Assembly: GCA_001464835.1 (NCBI GenBank)
Contig: LNDS01000056.1
Coordinates: forward strand, 1 to 64,000
Direction: 5' to 3'
Length of the DNA stretch: 64,000 nt
Source: Rhizobiales bacterium Ga0077525
GTDB taxonomy: Bacteria > Pseudomonadota > Alphaproteobacteria > Rhizobiales > Xanthobacteraceae
Shown one piece after another: positions 8,604 to 16,940 of the stretch. Both the position numbers and the translations under genes were made by a program. Within the stretch, counting starts at the first letter, position 1; the number at the start of each line of letters is the position of its first letter. The notes under the pieces were generated by a model. The model searched no databases. It worked only from the letters and a program-made list of their open reading frames with translations, and had not been told where the DNA came from.

Positions 8604-9017
8604 ATGAGCCAACCCGTCTTGCGCGCCGCGATGCGGTGGATCATCGCGGCGTTTTTCGTGGCAGCGGGGGTGGCGCATATCGTCGCGCCGGAAAAACTCC
8701 TGCCGATTACGCCGGACTGGGTGCCGTTCGCGCCGGCGGTCATCTTTGTCACCGGGCTCCTTGAACTCGCCGGCGCCGTTGCCCTGGTGACAAAACCCTT
8801 GCGCCGCTATGCCGGCATGGCGCTGGCGCTTTATGCGCTGTGCGTCTGGCCGGCCAATTTCAAGCATGCCTACGATGCCATCGATCTCGCCGGCCTGCCG
8901 TCGAGCTGGTGGTATCATGCACCTCGTTTGGCCTTTCAGCCGGTCATCGTCTGGTGGTGCTTGTTCTCTGCCGGCGTGATCGACTGGCCGGCCACACAGA
9001 ACCGGCGCAAGCGTTGA
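8604..9017 (+). CDS. DoxX-like integral membrane protein
   Basis: The 137-residue protein has four hydrophobic helices. The first (MRWIIAAFFVAAGVAHIVAP) and second (FAPAVIFVTGLLELAGAVALV) carry the G-x-x-H and E-x-x-G-A features of DoxX/DUF4870-type proteins. The third (AGMALALYALCVWPANFKHA) and a C-terminal helix complete it. It starts 20 bp after the DUF2188 gene on the same strand, so the two may be co-transcribed. DoxX-like proteins are linked to quinone or thiol redox balance, but no enzymatic residues are evident. Confidence 0.78.
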   Translation: MSQPVLRAAMRWIIAAFFVAAGVAHIVAPEKLLPITPDWVPFAPAVIFVTGLLELAGAVALVTKPLRRYAGMALALYALCVWPANFKHAYDAIDLAGLPSSWWYHAPRLAFQPVIVWWCLFSAGVIDWPATQNRRKR

Positions 9018-9023
9018 CCCGCT

Positions 9024-9422
9024 TCACTCCCAGAGGCCGTAGGTCGCCCATTTCTCTTCGGGGATTTCATCGCCGATCTTGTAACTGAACGAGACCACTT
9101 TCAGATGATCCGGCGCGGCGGTGCATGTATAGCTGAGCGCGTACCATTTGCCGCGGCTGCGAAACGCTCCGCTTTTCGCCTCGATGGTGTCGTTCTTCAC
9201 TTTCACATCGGCGACGGCGCTGGCGACCGCGCGTTCGGGACGGAAATCGCGCTGGTCCTTGCGAATTTGCGACAGCGCGGTGTAGTCGCAAAGCTGCTCG
9301 AGCCGTTCGGCCGGTCCCAGTTTTTGCAGGCTTCTGAAAAATCGGGCGTCGTTGGCGCCGGACGCCTGTGCCGCGATGGCGAAGGTCGAGACAATACCCA
9401 TCGCCAAAAACCAAACGCGCAT
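9024..9422 (-). CDS. DUF930 domain-containing exported protein
   Basis: The 132-residue protein has a signal peptide (MRVWFLAMGIVSTFAIAAQASG). The mature part shows the DUF930 pattern: FRSLQKLGPAERLEQLCDYT, ALSQIRKDQRDFRPERAV, and a C-terminal GKWYALSYTCTAAPDHLKV with a second cysteine. The two cysteines probably form a disulfide. DUF930 proteins are periplasmic in Hyphomicrobiales and uncharacterised. It converges on the DoxX gene with a 6-bp gap. Confidence 0.83.
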   Translation of the reverse strand: MRVWFLAMGIVSTFAIAAQASGANDARFFRSLQKLGPAERLEQLCDYTALSQIRKDQRDFRPERAVASAVADVKVKNDTIEAKSGAFRSRGKWYALSYTCTAAPDHLKVVSFSYKIGDEIPEEKWATYGLWE

Positions 9423-9511
9423 GCCGACGCCCTCTCGCTTCGCCTTCAGCCCCGCATGCGATTTACGCGGTCGCGGCGGTCAACACAACCCCTCAGAACC
9501 GCGGCATCGTC

Positions 9512-9907
9512 TCACGTATATTTCGGATCGCGATCGAGCAGTTCGATGGAAATGCCCTGCGGCCCGCGCAGAAAACAGACCTTGATGCCGGGGCGCGGCA
9601 CGTTGGGTTCCATCGTGAACTCCACGCCTTTGGCTTTGAGATCCGCGGCAACCTGATCGAGATTGGAAACCTTCAAGCCGAAATGATCGAGGCCCTGATA
9701 AGGCGTCACCGGCGGCGGATTGACGCCGTCGCCCGCCTTGACCGGCGCGAGAAAAATGAACGCGCCGCCGAGCTTGATGTCGATGCGCGGCGTGCCCTGT
9801 TGCGTCGAGCGAATGACCTCGGCGCCGAACATGCGCTCGAACCATTGCGCGGTCGCTTCCGCGTCCGGCGTACGCAAATGGACATGATCCCAAGTATAAT
9901 TCGGCAT
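9512..9907 (-). CDS. VOC superfamily (glyoxalase/bleomycin resistance) protein
   Basis: The 131-residue protein starts at the ATG after GGGGAAATTCC. The vicinal oxygen chelate fold is seen as two beta-alpha-beta-beta-beta units: WDHVHLRTPDAEATAQWFERMFG and LDHFGLKVSNLDQVAADL. Metal ligands are likely H8 in the first unit, H in LDHFG, and E in GISIELLDRDP. Members isomerise or cleave small molecules; without context the substrate cannot be named. It stands alone between unrelated genes. Confidence 0.85.
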   Translation of the reverse strand: MPNYTWDHVHLRTPDAEATAQWFERMFGAEVIRSTQQGTPRIDIKLGGAFIFLAPVKAGDGVNPPPVTPYQGLDHFGLKVSNLDQVAADLKAKGVEFTMEPNVPRPGIKVCFLRGPQGISIELLDRDPKYT

Positions 9908-9978
9908 GGAATTTCCCCGATTGAACGTGAGCCAATCTAGAACAGATCGGAGGGCAAAGTCACATGCTTAAAGCGGGC

Positions 9979-10398
9979 TCAGACCGACTGGCCTTCGGCT
10001 TCGATGACGGCGTATTGCACGCTCATCGCCGACGCGCGCTGCCAGCCGGTGCCATTAAAACCAGCGACCACATTGATACGCACGATCTGCACCAACCTGT
10101 CGCCCATCGGGCGTGTGGCGATGGTCTGGTCGCGCAGGAAGGCGACGGCGGCAACGCCGCAAGCCTTGGTATCCCTGGCCTCGGCATTGACCGCGTTCAG
10201 CGCGACGGGGACGTCCGCGCCTTTGCCGCGCAGGCCGACAAAGCGCTCGGCCTGTTCGGGCGTGTTGCAGATAATGCCGACTCCGACGCCCGGGTCGCCG
10301 ATGCCGTTATTCGACGGCGCGCTGACCGATTGGGCCGATGCCGGCGTCATCACCGCCGCCGCAAACAACACGAAACCCGCAGCCCCAACACGTCGCAT
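9979..10398 (-). CDS. Exported hypothetical protein
   Basis: The 139-residue protein starts at the ATG 6 bp after GGAGG. The signal peptide ends PASAQ. The mature part has two cysteines (IICNTPEQAERFVGLRG and DTKACGVAAVAFL) and the pattern GVGIICNTPEQAERFV, seen in small periplasmic proteins of Bradyrhizobium relatives. No catalytic motif is recognised. Confidence 0.68.
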   Translation of the reverse strand: MRRVGAAGFVLFAAAVMTPASAQSVSAPSNNGIGDPGVGVGIICNTPEQAERFVGLRGKGADVPVALNAVNAEARDTKACGVAAVAFLRDQTIATRPMGDRLVQIVRINVVAGFNGTGWQRASAMSVQYAVIEAEGQSV

Positions 10399-10577
10399 GA
10401 TCGCCTCCAAAAGCATCGACCGGCTCAGATACAAACGCCGTGAACACGCAAATGGCGCAGGCGGGCACGCGATTGTGATAATCGGGGACGCCGGGCGGGC
10501 GGTTGCCGGAACGGGCCGATTTCAGCGACACTAACGCGCCGCGCGAATCACGCGCGCACAACCTGGATAGCCTGACG

Positions 10578-10886
10578 ATGCGCTATGGTTCGTTTTCGAT
10601 GCTGGCCCTGCTGACGATCGCCGGCGGCCTGTTGGCCGGCTGCCAGACCGACGGAGCACCGTCAAATCCGCTGGCCGAGCTTGCTGCCGCGACCGGCAAG
10701 AAGGACGACGACGCAAAGCCCGCCGCCAAACCGGCCGAGCCGCCGATGACCCGTTCGCAGGCGGCGATGGAATGCTGGAAGCAGACCGAGAAGGGCAGCG
10801 CCTCGGCCAACCTCGATAAGCGCGCCGATATCGTCAACAAATGCATCGACGACAAATTGAAAAAAGCCGAAGCGCCCAAGACGTGA
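10578..10886 (+). CDS. Small lipoprotein
   Basis: The 102-residue product has a lipobox, LLAGC, at the end of a hydrophobic N-terminus (MRYGSFSMLALLTIAGG), so it is predicted to be a lipid-anchored envelope protein. The linker is Ala/Lys/Pro-rich (KKDDDAKPAAKPAEPP), and the C-terminus has a helical block, RSQAAMECWKQTEKGSAS, with a second cysteine pair (ECW, NKCIDDKL). The function is unknown. The in-frame TTG at 10503 would add 25 residues without a better signal, so 10578 is preferred. Confidence 0.7.
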   Translation: MRYGSFSMLALLTIAGGLLAGCQTDGAPSNPLAELAAATGKKDDDAKPAAKPAEPPMTRSQAAMECWKQTEKGSASANLDKRADIVNKCIDDKLKKAEAPKT

Positions 10887-11060
10887 ATTCTTCAGACGCC
10901 CACACGGGCGGCGCCATAACGACTGGGTGGCCGCAGAAAGTTCCGTGAGCGGCGCGGCCCCCACTTGCCGAAAAAGGGCGGGCGTATCAACATCCCATGT
11001 GTTCACCACCGCGGGTCATGATTCTCTCATCGTGGCCCAGCCAATATCAGAGGTTTCGTC

Positions 11061-11183
11061 ATGGCAAAGGGTCAAATGCGCGTGCCGAAGGAAAAGAAAA
11101 AGCCGAAGGCCGACAAGGACAAGCCGAAACAGGTGTCCGCCTATAAGGCGTCGCTGTCGTCGGGGCCGGCGGCCAAGAAGTAA
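11061..11183 (+). CDS. Very small basic protein (40 residues)
   Basis: The reading frame encodes MAKGQMRVPKEKKKPKADKD, then KPKQVSAYKASLSSGPAAKK. About a third of the residues are lysine. AGAGGTTTCGTC precedes the ATG, giving an acceptable ribosome site. Short Lys-rich proteins beginning MAKGQ...KEKKKPK are recalled from many alphaproteobacteria, which supports a real gene. They may bind nucleic acid, but this is inference from charge only. Confidence 0.65.
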   Translation: MAKGQMRVPKEKKKPKADKDKPKQVSAYKASLSSGPAAKK

Positions 11184-11215
11184 AATTCCACACCTTCGCC
11201 AAAGTTCGGTGTCAC

Positions 11216-11238
11216 GACCCCCCGTATGGACGGGGGTC
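11216..11238 (+). repeat. Strong hairpin with ATGG tetraloop at a predicted start codon
   Basis: CCCCCGT-ATGG-ACGGGGG forms at least seven consecutive pairs, extendable to GAC/GTC with a bulge. The loop is exactly the predicted start codon of the next gene plus one base. No T-run follows. Confidence 0.6.
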
Positions 11239-12077
11239 GGGACATCCAATCGGGACGGCAGGCAGCAGGCGTATGGACCGCCGTCGTTTTGCTGTGCGCC
11301 TGCGCCATGCCGGCTTTGGCGCAGGACGGCCAAGATGCCCAAGACACCCATGACGCTGAGCTCGCCCTCAGCGCCGAAGACACCGCCATCATCGACAAGG
11401 CCTTGGCGCTCGATCCGAACAGCCTGGTCAATGCGCCGCTCAAGCCGCTGAAGCTGCCAACGCTCGCCACAATCAAAGACCTCGACCTCGCCCGCAACGA
11501 CCGGCCCGATGGCTCCGGCACCGTCATCGTCAAGAAGCCGCTGTCGAGCGAATGGGACGCCAATGTCGGCGCCGATCTTGGCCTCGCCGCCGACAAGCCC
11601 GGTGCTTACAGCCGCGACAATCCGCTCGGCGAAATCCGTAACGATCGAAGCTCCGGCGCGGCCTGGGCCACGCTCGGCGTGCCGAATTTCGCCAGCGTCG
11701 ATGCCCGCATCGATCCCAACAGCGATCAGGGCCGCGTCAGCACCACGTTCAAACATACGCGGCCGGTCGGCGACACATTCGCCGTTACCCTGCAAAGCCG
11801 CGCCTCGCTGACCGAGACGTTGAGCCAGCCGCAGGCGACAGCGGCGCCGCCCCTGCGCGTCTGGGACAATGAGAACGTCGCCAAGTTTTCCATCCTGCCG
11901 ACCGGCACGACGCTGGGCGCCGGCATCAACACGACCAGCACAGACCCGGTCACGCACAACAGCCTCAGCGCCGAGCAGAAAATCTATGGTCCGCTCGGCC
12001 TGACGACCGCTGTCACCGATCTCGGCCGCGCCAGCGAAACCAAAAGCGTCAGCGCCCGCCTCAAGCTCAACTGGTAG
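11226..12077 (+). CDS. Exported protein of unknown function, possibly beta-rich
   Basis: The 283-residue protein has a late signal peptide (VWTAVVLLCACAMPALAQ, residues 16-33). The mature part is acidic at first, then alternates strands such as WDANVGADLGLAADKPG, RVSTTFKHTRPVGDTFAVTLQS and KSVSARLKLNW. The C-terminal aromatic residue (W) and alternating hydrophobic pattern suggest an outer-membrane or beta-barrel-like fold. No ribosome site is visible because the ATG sits in a hairpin loop; it is still the only start that keeps the signal peptide. Confidence 0.68.
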   Translation: MDGGRDIQSGRQAAGVWTAVVLLCACAMPALAQDGQDAQDTHDAELALSAEDTAIIDKALALDPNSLVNAPLKPLKLPTLATIKDLDLARNDRPDGSGTVIVKKPLSSEWDANVGADLGLAADKPGAYSRDNPLGEIRNDRSSGAAWATLGVPNFASVDARIDPNSDQGRVSTTFKHTRPVGDTFAVTLQSRASLTETLSQPQATAAPPLRVWDNENVAKFSILPTGTTLGAGINTTSTDPVTHNSLSAEQKIYGPLGLTTAVTDLGRASETKSVSARLKLNW

Positions 12078-12220
12078 CGCGCCGCGCCGCCAATGCGCGC
12101 CCAAACGCGCCCCGATCCCGCCGCCACCCTGCCCCACCGCCGCCGCACTGACATGCGGCAATCGTTGCCGCTGGGGAGCATCTCGCGCAAATGCCTTTTG
12201 CGCCTGTACAGGAGTAAACC

Positions 12221-12787
12221 ATGACGGCGATCATTTCCGATCGGCTTCGCGCGGAGAAGAACGGTTCCGACAAATCCGGTCCGGAGCGCTATGCGCCGGA
12301 GCGGCGGCCCTCCGAGAAAAATTCCGCACCTCTTGCGCCCGAACGGCCTGCTCCCGAACGACCTGTTCCTGAACGGCTTGGTGAGATCGATCAGGCCGCG
12401 GCCAGTGCCTTCGAAGGCGAGATCCGCGAATTCGTCCGCCGCGATGTCACCGCCGCGCGCCGGCCGCGTGGCGATGGCGACATCGCGGGCGACCCGGTGA
12501 CCGATAATCTCAACGCGCTGATAAGGCGCGTCTCCGGCGCCTCGATGGAAGAGATCGACCGCGTCATTCTCGAGCTGCAAAGCGTGCGCGACATGCTGCG
12601 CCATGAAGGCGACCGCGTCAGCCGCGAAGTCTCCGGCTATGCCAGCCTCAGCCACGCAGCGATGACGGCAATGTCGGTGATCGCCGACAGCCTGACGCAA
12701 TGGAAGGGCGAGCCGCCGCGGCAAGCACCACAACAAGCGCCGCATCCGGCGCCGAGGCCGAACCAGAACCAGCGCTCCGGCGGGTAA
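12221..12787 (+). CDS. Hypothetical protein with PER(P/R) repeats and helical C-terminus
   Basis: The 188-residue protein starts at the ATG after CAGGAGTAAACC. Residues 20-55 are low complexity with repeated PERxxPERP units (GPERYAPERRP, APERPAPERPVPERL). Residues 60-160 form a charged helical region (FEGEIREFVRRDVT, ALIRRVSGASMEEIDRVILELQSVRDMLRHEGDRV). The tail is Gln/Pro-rich. No signal peptide is seen. The helical region resembles uncharacterised proteins of this order. Confidence 0.65.
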   Translation: MTAIISDRLRAEKNGSDKSGPERYAPERRPSEKNSAPLAPERPAPERPVPERLGEIDQAAASAFEGEIREFVRRDVTAARRPRGDGDIAGDPVTDNLNALIRRVSGASMEEIDRVILELQSVRDMLRHEGDRVSREVSGYASLSHAAMTAMSVIADSLTQWKGEPPRQAPQQAPHPAPRPNQNQRSGG

Positions 12788-12804
12788 AAGTCCACAATGC
12801 GAAA

Positions 12805-12831
12805 CGCCATCGCCGGTAACCGGCGATGGCG
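12805..12831. terminator. Hairpin between convergent genes
   Basis: CGCCATCGCCGG-TAA-CCGGCGATGGCG is a perfect 12-bp stem between the stop at 12787 (+) and the stop at 12854 (-). U-tracts are poor on both sides, so it may be a weak bidirectional terminator. Confidence 0.55.
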
Positions 12832-12853
12832 CATAAACTTCAGATAAATAAAA

Positions 12854-13012
12854 TCAGCGCTGCTCGGCCGACTGCGTCACGGCGAAGCCATCCTCGAGAT
12901 TGGCCTTGCCGGACAAATGGTCGGCAACGACGACCGCGCCCATCATCATGACGAAAAGAGTGGTCGCGCCAAACAACAGGCCGATCATTCCAAGTGCGCT
13001 TCTATCGGCCAT
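12854..13012 (-). CDS. Small single-span membrane protein (52 residues)
   Basis: The frame encodes MADRSALGMIGLLFGATTLF, then VMMMGAVVVADHLSGKANLE and DGFAVTQSAEQR. One hydrophobic helix of about 22 residues (8-30) is followed by a short polar tail. Codon third positions are GC-rich as in neighbouring genes, and it fills an otherwise empty gap. No function is known. Confidence 0.55.
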   Translation of the reverse strand: MADRSALGMIGLLFGATTLFVMMMGAVVVADHLSGKANLEDGFAVTQSAEQR

Positions 13013-13158
13013 CGTCGGGCTCCAACCAATTCCAGAAATCTGAGCTAATCGCTTAGCGGGGTGTTGTTATCGCCGGGTAAACGCGGCTGAAGCATGGCGG
13101 TTCCACAGCATTTTCGCTGTGATGGCCAACACAAACCGAAAGGCTAATAAAGAAAGGG

Positions 13159-13431
13159 TTAATTGGCGGCGACGGCCTTGTCGGGCTTCACGGCCTTGCG
13201 CGGCAGCGGATAGTCGACGCTTTCGTAGAGCTGGCGAATCCCGTTGCCGTCGAAGCGCTTTTCCTCGACTTCCAGATAGGCGCCGAGCAGCAATTCGGGC
13301 GGCAATTCCTCAATGGCAAAGCGGATTGCTTCCGCCGCGGTCGGAAAACGCTTGTATCCGATAGGACGGCGGGACTTGCGGCTGCGGCTCGGAAACAGTT
13401 CGGAAGGCGCCCGGTAATTGATCATCGGCAT
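13159..13431 (-). CDS. Conserved hypothetical protein (MPMINYR family)
   Basis: The 90-residue protein starts at the ATG 10 bp after GAGGAG. The N-terminus is basic ([17 protein letters not shown]), followed by a helix ([18 protein letters not shown]) and [20 protein letters not shown]. The combination of [17 protein letters not shown] with [19 protein letters not shown] is recalled as common in Bradyrhizobium-type genomes. The function is unknown; it may be a small cytosolic regulator. Confidence 0.72.
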   Translation of the reverse strand: MPMINYRAPSELFPSRSRKSRRPIGYKRFPTAAEAIRFAIEELPPELLLGAYLEVEEKRFDGNGIRQLYESVDYPLPRKAVKPDKAVAAN

Positions 13432-13593
13432 ACAACTAACTCCTCGGCCCCTAATATGGGCCCTGGAGCGCAAAAAATCCAGCGCTTGCGGTTGTTATCG
13501 CCGCGCCGGAGCGAGGAAGGTATACCGTATTCGGTGCCGGGAGCGTCGGGGGCGGCCGGACATCCCGTCCGCGCCGCCCCATCGCAATCCGAG

Positions 13594-14001
13594 CTAGTCG
13601 GCCAATTCCGCCACGACTTCGCTGGTGGCCGGATCGACCAGCAGCACCTGGCCGTTCACGACCATGTATTTGTACGAGCGGATCGCCGGCACTTCGACGG
13701 CAACCTCCTGCGGCACGGTATAAAGCTCGGCGTTAGCCGGAATACGAGCACCGACGCGATACTCAACCGTAGCCTGAGGCGGCGCCACGGCGCGTTCGCG
13801 CACGATGGTTCGGTAAACGGTCTGGCGCTGCACCGGCGTCAACTGCAAAGGCTCGGTGGTCACCACTGTGCGGCTCTGCACCGGCTCCTGCGTGATGATG
13901 GTGGTTTGCGCCAGCGCCGGTCCGGCAAGGCTCGCTGCCGTGACGGCGAGGACCGCGGTGCGGATCGCGGATGAGCGAATACTTTGATGAACGATCGGCA
14001 T
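13594..14001 (-). CDS. DUF1236 domain-containing exported protein
   Basis: The 135-residue protein starts at the ATG after GAGGAGACAGCC. The signal peptide ends PALAQ. The mature part has the DUF1236 pattern: LQLTPVQRQTVYRTIV, then VEYRVGARIPANAELYTVPQEV and YKYMVVNGQVLLVDPATSEVVAEL. The repeated TTIITQEPVQSRTVVTTEPLQ linker is typical. These proteins are abundant, exported and uncharacterised in Hyphomicrobiales. Confidence 0.86.
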   Translation of the reverse strand: MPIVHQSIRSSAIRTAVLAVTAASLAGPALAQTTIITQEPVQSRTVVTTEPLQLTPVQRQTVYRTIVRERAVAPPQATVEYRVGARIPANAELYTVPQEVAVEVPAIRSYKYMVVNGQVLLVDPATSEVVAELAD

Positions 14002-14302
14002 GGCTGTCTCCTCATTTTATTTTCAACAAATGAAACACCCTCGCCTGGCGACCGTTCCCTGCGCCACCGCCTTCGCGGGAACCCAAGGCTTCACGATTCG
14101 TCACAAAACAATTCAGGAAACGCGAGTCATATGAATCGGTTAACGGCGTCTGCCGGGCGCCAATGCGAACAATGCCGTGTTGCGCTTCGCTCGGTTGCGC
14201 AAGAAGCAAAGAGTTTCTTTGCATGACGCTTCAAATATCCCGCTCGCTGCCTTTCACTGCCTGCGTTACCAAAGAGGCAGACGCTGATTCGCGGGGCTCA
14301 CA
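14002..14302. other. Divergent intergenic region without a gene
   Basis: About 300 bp lie between the DUF1236 gene (-) and the 14303 gene (+). No convincing coding frame or RNA gene is seen. It probably holds the promoters of both flanking genes. Confidence 0.5.
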
Positions 14303-14692
14303 ATGATCGTCGAATCCCTGTTGGGGTTGTCGCTTGTGTTGAATGTCTCGCTCGATGCCCAGACGCCGCCACCGGCCGATGCGGCCGCGTGGACGCAACT
14401 GTCGGTTCGTGAGAAAGAAACGGCGCTGCTGCCGCTGGTGCTGCGCGCCACCGACTGCATCATGCGCAAGGTATCGGCCGACCGGCGCTACTACGGCGAC
14501 GTTCGCCCCGCCGTGGTCAATGACATTATCGTCGATTCAATCGGCGCCTGCGCGCGGCCTGTGCGGGCGATGATTGACGCCCACGACCGCATGTACGGCT
14601 ACGGCACCGGCGAAGCGTTTTTGCTCGGCCCCTATCTCGACGTGCTGCCCGCCGCCGTGGTCAAGCAGGTCAAGGTAAAGTCCAGGCCTTAA
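14303..14692 (+). CDS. Hypothetical exported protein
   Basis: The 129-residue product has a hydrophobic N-terminus (MIVESLLGLSLVLNVSLDAQ) that could be a signal peptide. The rest is helical with three conserved-looking pieces: LLPLVLRATDCIMRKVSADRR, IIVDSIGACARPVRAMIDAHD and AFLLGPYLDVLPAAV. The two cysteines may pair. I recognise no family. Confidence 0.62.
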   Translation: MIVESLLGLSLVLNVSLDAQTPPPADAAAWTQLSVREKETALLPLVLRATDCIMRKVSADRRYYGDVRPAVVNDIIVDSIGACARPVRAMIDAHDRMYGYGTGEAFLLGPYLDVLPAAVVKQVKVKSRP

Positions 14693-14693
14693 G

Positions 14694-15905
14694 TCACGCA
14701 GCAATGTTTTTAAGCGCCGGCCGCAGCGCCAGAGTGATCGGCAAGGTCAGCAGCACGACGCCGGCGACCACCAGCAACGTCGTTGGGATACCGGCCGCGT
14801 CGCCGAGCAAGCCATAGAGAAACGGCGACACCGCGCCGGCACCGATCGTGCCGGTGTAGAAAATGCCGAAGGCGCGCTGCCGCTTCGATGGCTCGACCAG
14901 TTCCGGCACCGAGCCGTACAGCACCGACGATGTGCCATTGAGCGCAATGCCGACGATCGGCAGCAGCACCAGTGCGCCTTCCAGCGACAGCGGCAGGATC
15001 GCGGCAATCGCCACGGCGGTGAATGTTTCAGTGAGCCAGACGGTGGCGACCGCGCCGATGCGCGCGCCGATATAGGCGCAGACCAGTTTGCCGACCGCGC
15101 CGCCGGCAAACACCAACGTGAGCGCCACGCCGACGGTCTGGATGCCGGCGCCTTTCGCGGTCAGCACGAAAGGCAGGAATGTCAGAAAGGCCATGCGCGT
15201 GGCGCTATCGATGACGCCGACCGACAGCAATAGTGGGAAATCAGTGCGCCTGACCTGTCGCGCGCCGCCTTCGGTGCCGGTCGTTTTCTCCGCCGCGACA
15301 GAGTGATAGCGAAAGCGCGGAATGAGAATGTAAATGGCGACCGCTGCCAAAAGGCCGATGAGGCCGAGCAGCGCCACCGCTTCGCGCCACGGCAGAATGA
15401 GAAACAATAGCGAGGCCGCGACCGGCACCACCATCTTGCCGATGTCGCCGGCGAAATTATAGGTGCCGAGCGCCTTCAATGAGCGCTTGCCGGAGAAGGC
15501 GTGCGCGATCAGCGACGAGGCCAGCGGGTGCTGCGTGCTGGCCCCCAGACCGCCGACCAGAAGCGCGCCGACCAGAAGGGGAAAGCCGTGGCTGAAGCCG
15601 GCGAGAATATAGCCGACGCCGGCGAGCGCGGTGCCGAGCGCCAGCACGATCGGCGTACCGTATCGCTCGGCGAGAAAGCCGGATGGAATCTGGAAGAAGG
15701 CCAGCGCGCCGGAGAACACCGACTTCATGGCGCCGAGCGCGGCATAGCCGAGACCGAACTCGGCCTGCCAGATCGGCAGCATCACATAAATGAGGTCGGT
15801 ATAGCCGTCGTGCAGCGCATGAGCGCCGCAGGCCACGCCGATGGCGCGCTTTTCATCGTGCTTGCGCTGCACCGGATCGTCGACCGTCTCGGCAGCGGCG
15901 GTCAT
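14694..15905 (-). CDS. MFS transporter
   Basis: The 403-residue inner-membrane protein has about 12 helices. The early GAHALHDGYTDLIYVMLPIWQ and the loop 2-3 FLAERYGTPIVLALG fit the FSR/fosmidomycin-resistance-like branch. The ATG overlaps the upstream MaoC gene by four bases (ATGA), so translation is coupled. The substrate is unknown; the two upstream MaoC genes suggest an organic acid or aromatic compound whose CoA-ester degradation uses hydratases. This is inference. Confidence 0.84.
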   Translation of the reverse strand: MTAAAETVDDPVQRKHDEKRAIGVACGAHALHDGYTDLIYVMLPIWQAEFGLGYAALGAMKSVFSGALAFFQIPSGFLAERYGTPIVLALGTALAGVGYILAGFSHGFPLLVGALLVGGLGASTQHPLASSLIAHAFSGKRSLKALGTYNFAGDIGKMVVPVAASLLFLILPWREAVALLGLIGLLAAVAIYILIPRFRYHSVAAEKTTGTEGGARQVRRTDFPLLLSVGVIDSATRMAFLTFLPFVLTAKGAGIQTVGVALTLVFAGGAVGKLVCAYIGARIGAVATVWLTETFTAVAIAAILPLSLEGALVLLPIVGIALNGTSSVLYGSVPELVEPSKRQRAFGIFYTGTIGAGAVSPFLYGLLGDAAGIPTTLLVVAGVVLLTLPITLALRPALKNIAA

Positions 15906-16384
15906 GGCTTTTCCGGACGGCGCTCGACGAATGTGGTGCTGATAAATGAAATAACCGGCACGCCGTTCTGGTTGACGCCGGTGGTCAGGACCATCATCAG
16001 GCCGAAGCCGGGCCGGCTGTTCGACACGCGCAAGTCGCTGACTTCGCTTTTGTAGTCGATGGCGTCGCCGACATAGACCGGCTTGAACCATTTCAGATCG
16101 CGAACGCCGAGCGCCGGGCCGCTTTGAGCGATCGCTTCCCCACGGGCGCGCGCAGCGTCGCTTTCGGCGCGGCGATAATCGACATTGAGCCGCATCCAGA
16201 CCGAGGCGGTGTGCCAGCCGGACGCGCACAGCGCGCCGAAATGCGAACGCACCGCTTCCTCTTCGTCGAGGTGAAACAATTGCGGATCGAAACGCCGCGC
16301 GAAGGATTTGATCTCGTCGGCGGTGAAGACATGCCGGCCGGTCATCAGCACGTCGCCGATCCTGATGTCGTCGTAATACTTCAC
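15902..16384 (-). CDS. MaoC family dehydratase (second of two)
   Basis: The 160-residue hot-dog-fold protein has the hydratase 2 signature: FARRFDPQLFHLDEEEAVRS, with the catalytic D-x-x-x-x-H pair, and the FGALCASGWHTASVWMRL helix. These enzymes add water to enoyl-CoA thioesters. Its start overlaps the previous MaoC gene by four bases, and its stop overlaps the MFS gene by four bases. The two tandem MaoC subunits may form a heterodimer. Confidence 0.9.
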   Translation of the reverse strand: MKYYDDIRIGDVLMTGRHVFTADEIKSFARRFDPQLFHLDEEEAVRSHFGALCASGWHTASVWMRLNVDYRRAESDAARARGEAIAQSGPALGVRDLKWFKPVYVGDAIDYKSEVSDLRVSNSRPGFGLMMVLTTGVNQNGVPVISFISTTFVERRPEKP

Positions 16385-16884
16385 GCCGCGCCCCCCGGCG
16401 TGCGGCGGCCCATCATCAACGTATTGACCTGCGTCATCATGATGGCGTCGGCCTCGTCCAGCATCTCGAAGCGGAACTTGATCAGCCCGACTCCCGGGCG
16501 GCTGCCGGACGGCCGCGTTTCCAGCACGGTGGCGCGCAGGCGGATGCGGGTGCCTGGCCGCAAGGGCTTGTGCCAGGTGACCTCATCGACGCCGGGCGCA
16601 CCCATCGATGCGGAATTGAGCACGAAGCCGTCGGCCATCATCCGCATCATCAGGCTGCAACTGTGCCAGCCGGAGGCGCCGAGGCCGCCGAGCAGCGTGG
16701 CGCTGGCCGCCGCCTCGTCGAGATGCATCGGCTGCGGATCGAACTCGGCGGCAAAGGCGACAATTTCCTCGCGCGTCACCAGACGCGGGCCGTAAACGGT
16801 CACCGCGCCGGGTTCGAAGTCTTCCCAATGGAGTTTTTTATCCGGCACGGGGACGCTTTTACCGCGCGGCGCGGGCGTTGTCAC
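16381..16884 (-). CDS. MaoC family dehydratase (first of two)
   Basis: The 167-residue protein has the same fold as its neighbour, with AAEFDPQPMHLDEAAA (catalytic D and H) and GGLGASGWHSCSLMMRMM. The two differ enough in sequence to be old paralogues rather than a recent duplication. It is the first gene of the three-gene coupled operon; the promoter lies upstream of 16884 next to a palindromic repeat. Confidence 0.9.
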   Translation of the reverse strand: MTTPAPRGKSVPVPDKKLHWEDFEPGAVTVYGPRLVTREEIVAFAAEFDPQPMHLDEAAASATLLGGLGASGWHSCSLMMRMMADGFVLNSASMGAPGVDEVTWHKPLRPGTRIRLRATVLETRPSGSRPGVGLIKFRFEMLDEADAIMMTQVNTLMMGRRTPGGAA

Positions 16885-16940
16885 ATAACTGCCATGAAAA
16901 CATCAGCTGGCAGGTAGGCACGGCGCGCATGCACCAAACC

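Noticed and set aside
13549..13580. GC-rich hairpin after the DUF1236 gene considered as a terminator
   Set aside because: The stem is interrupted and no U-tract follows on the minus strand.
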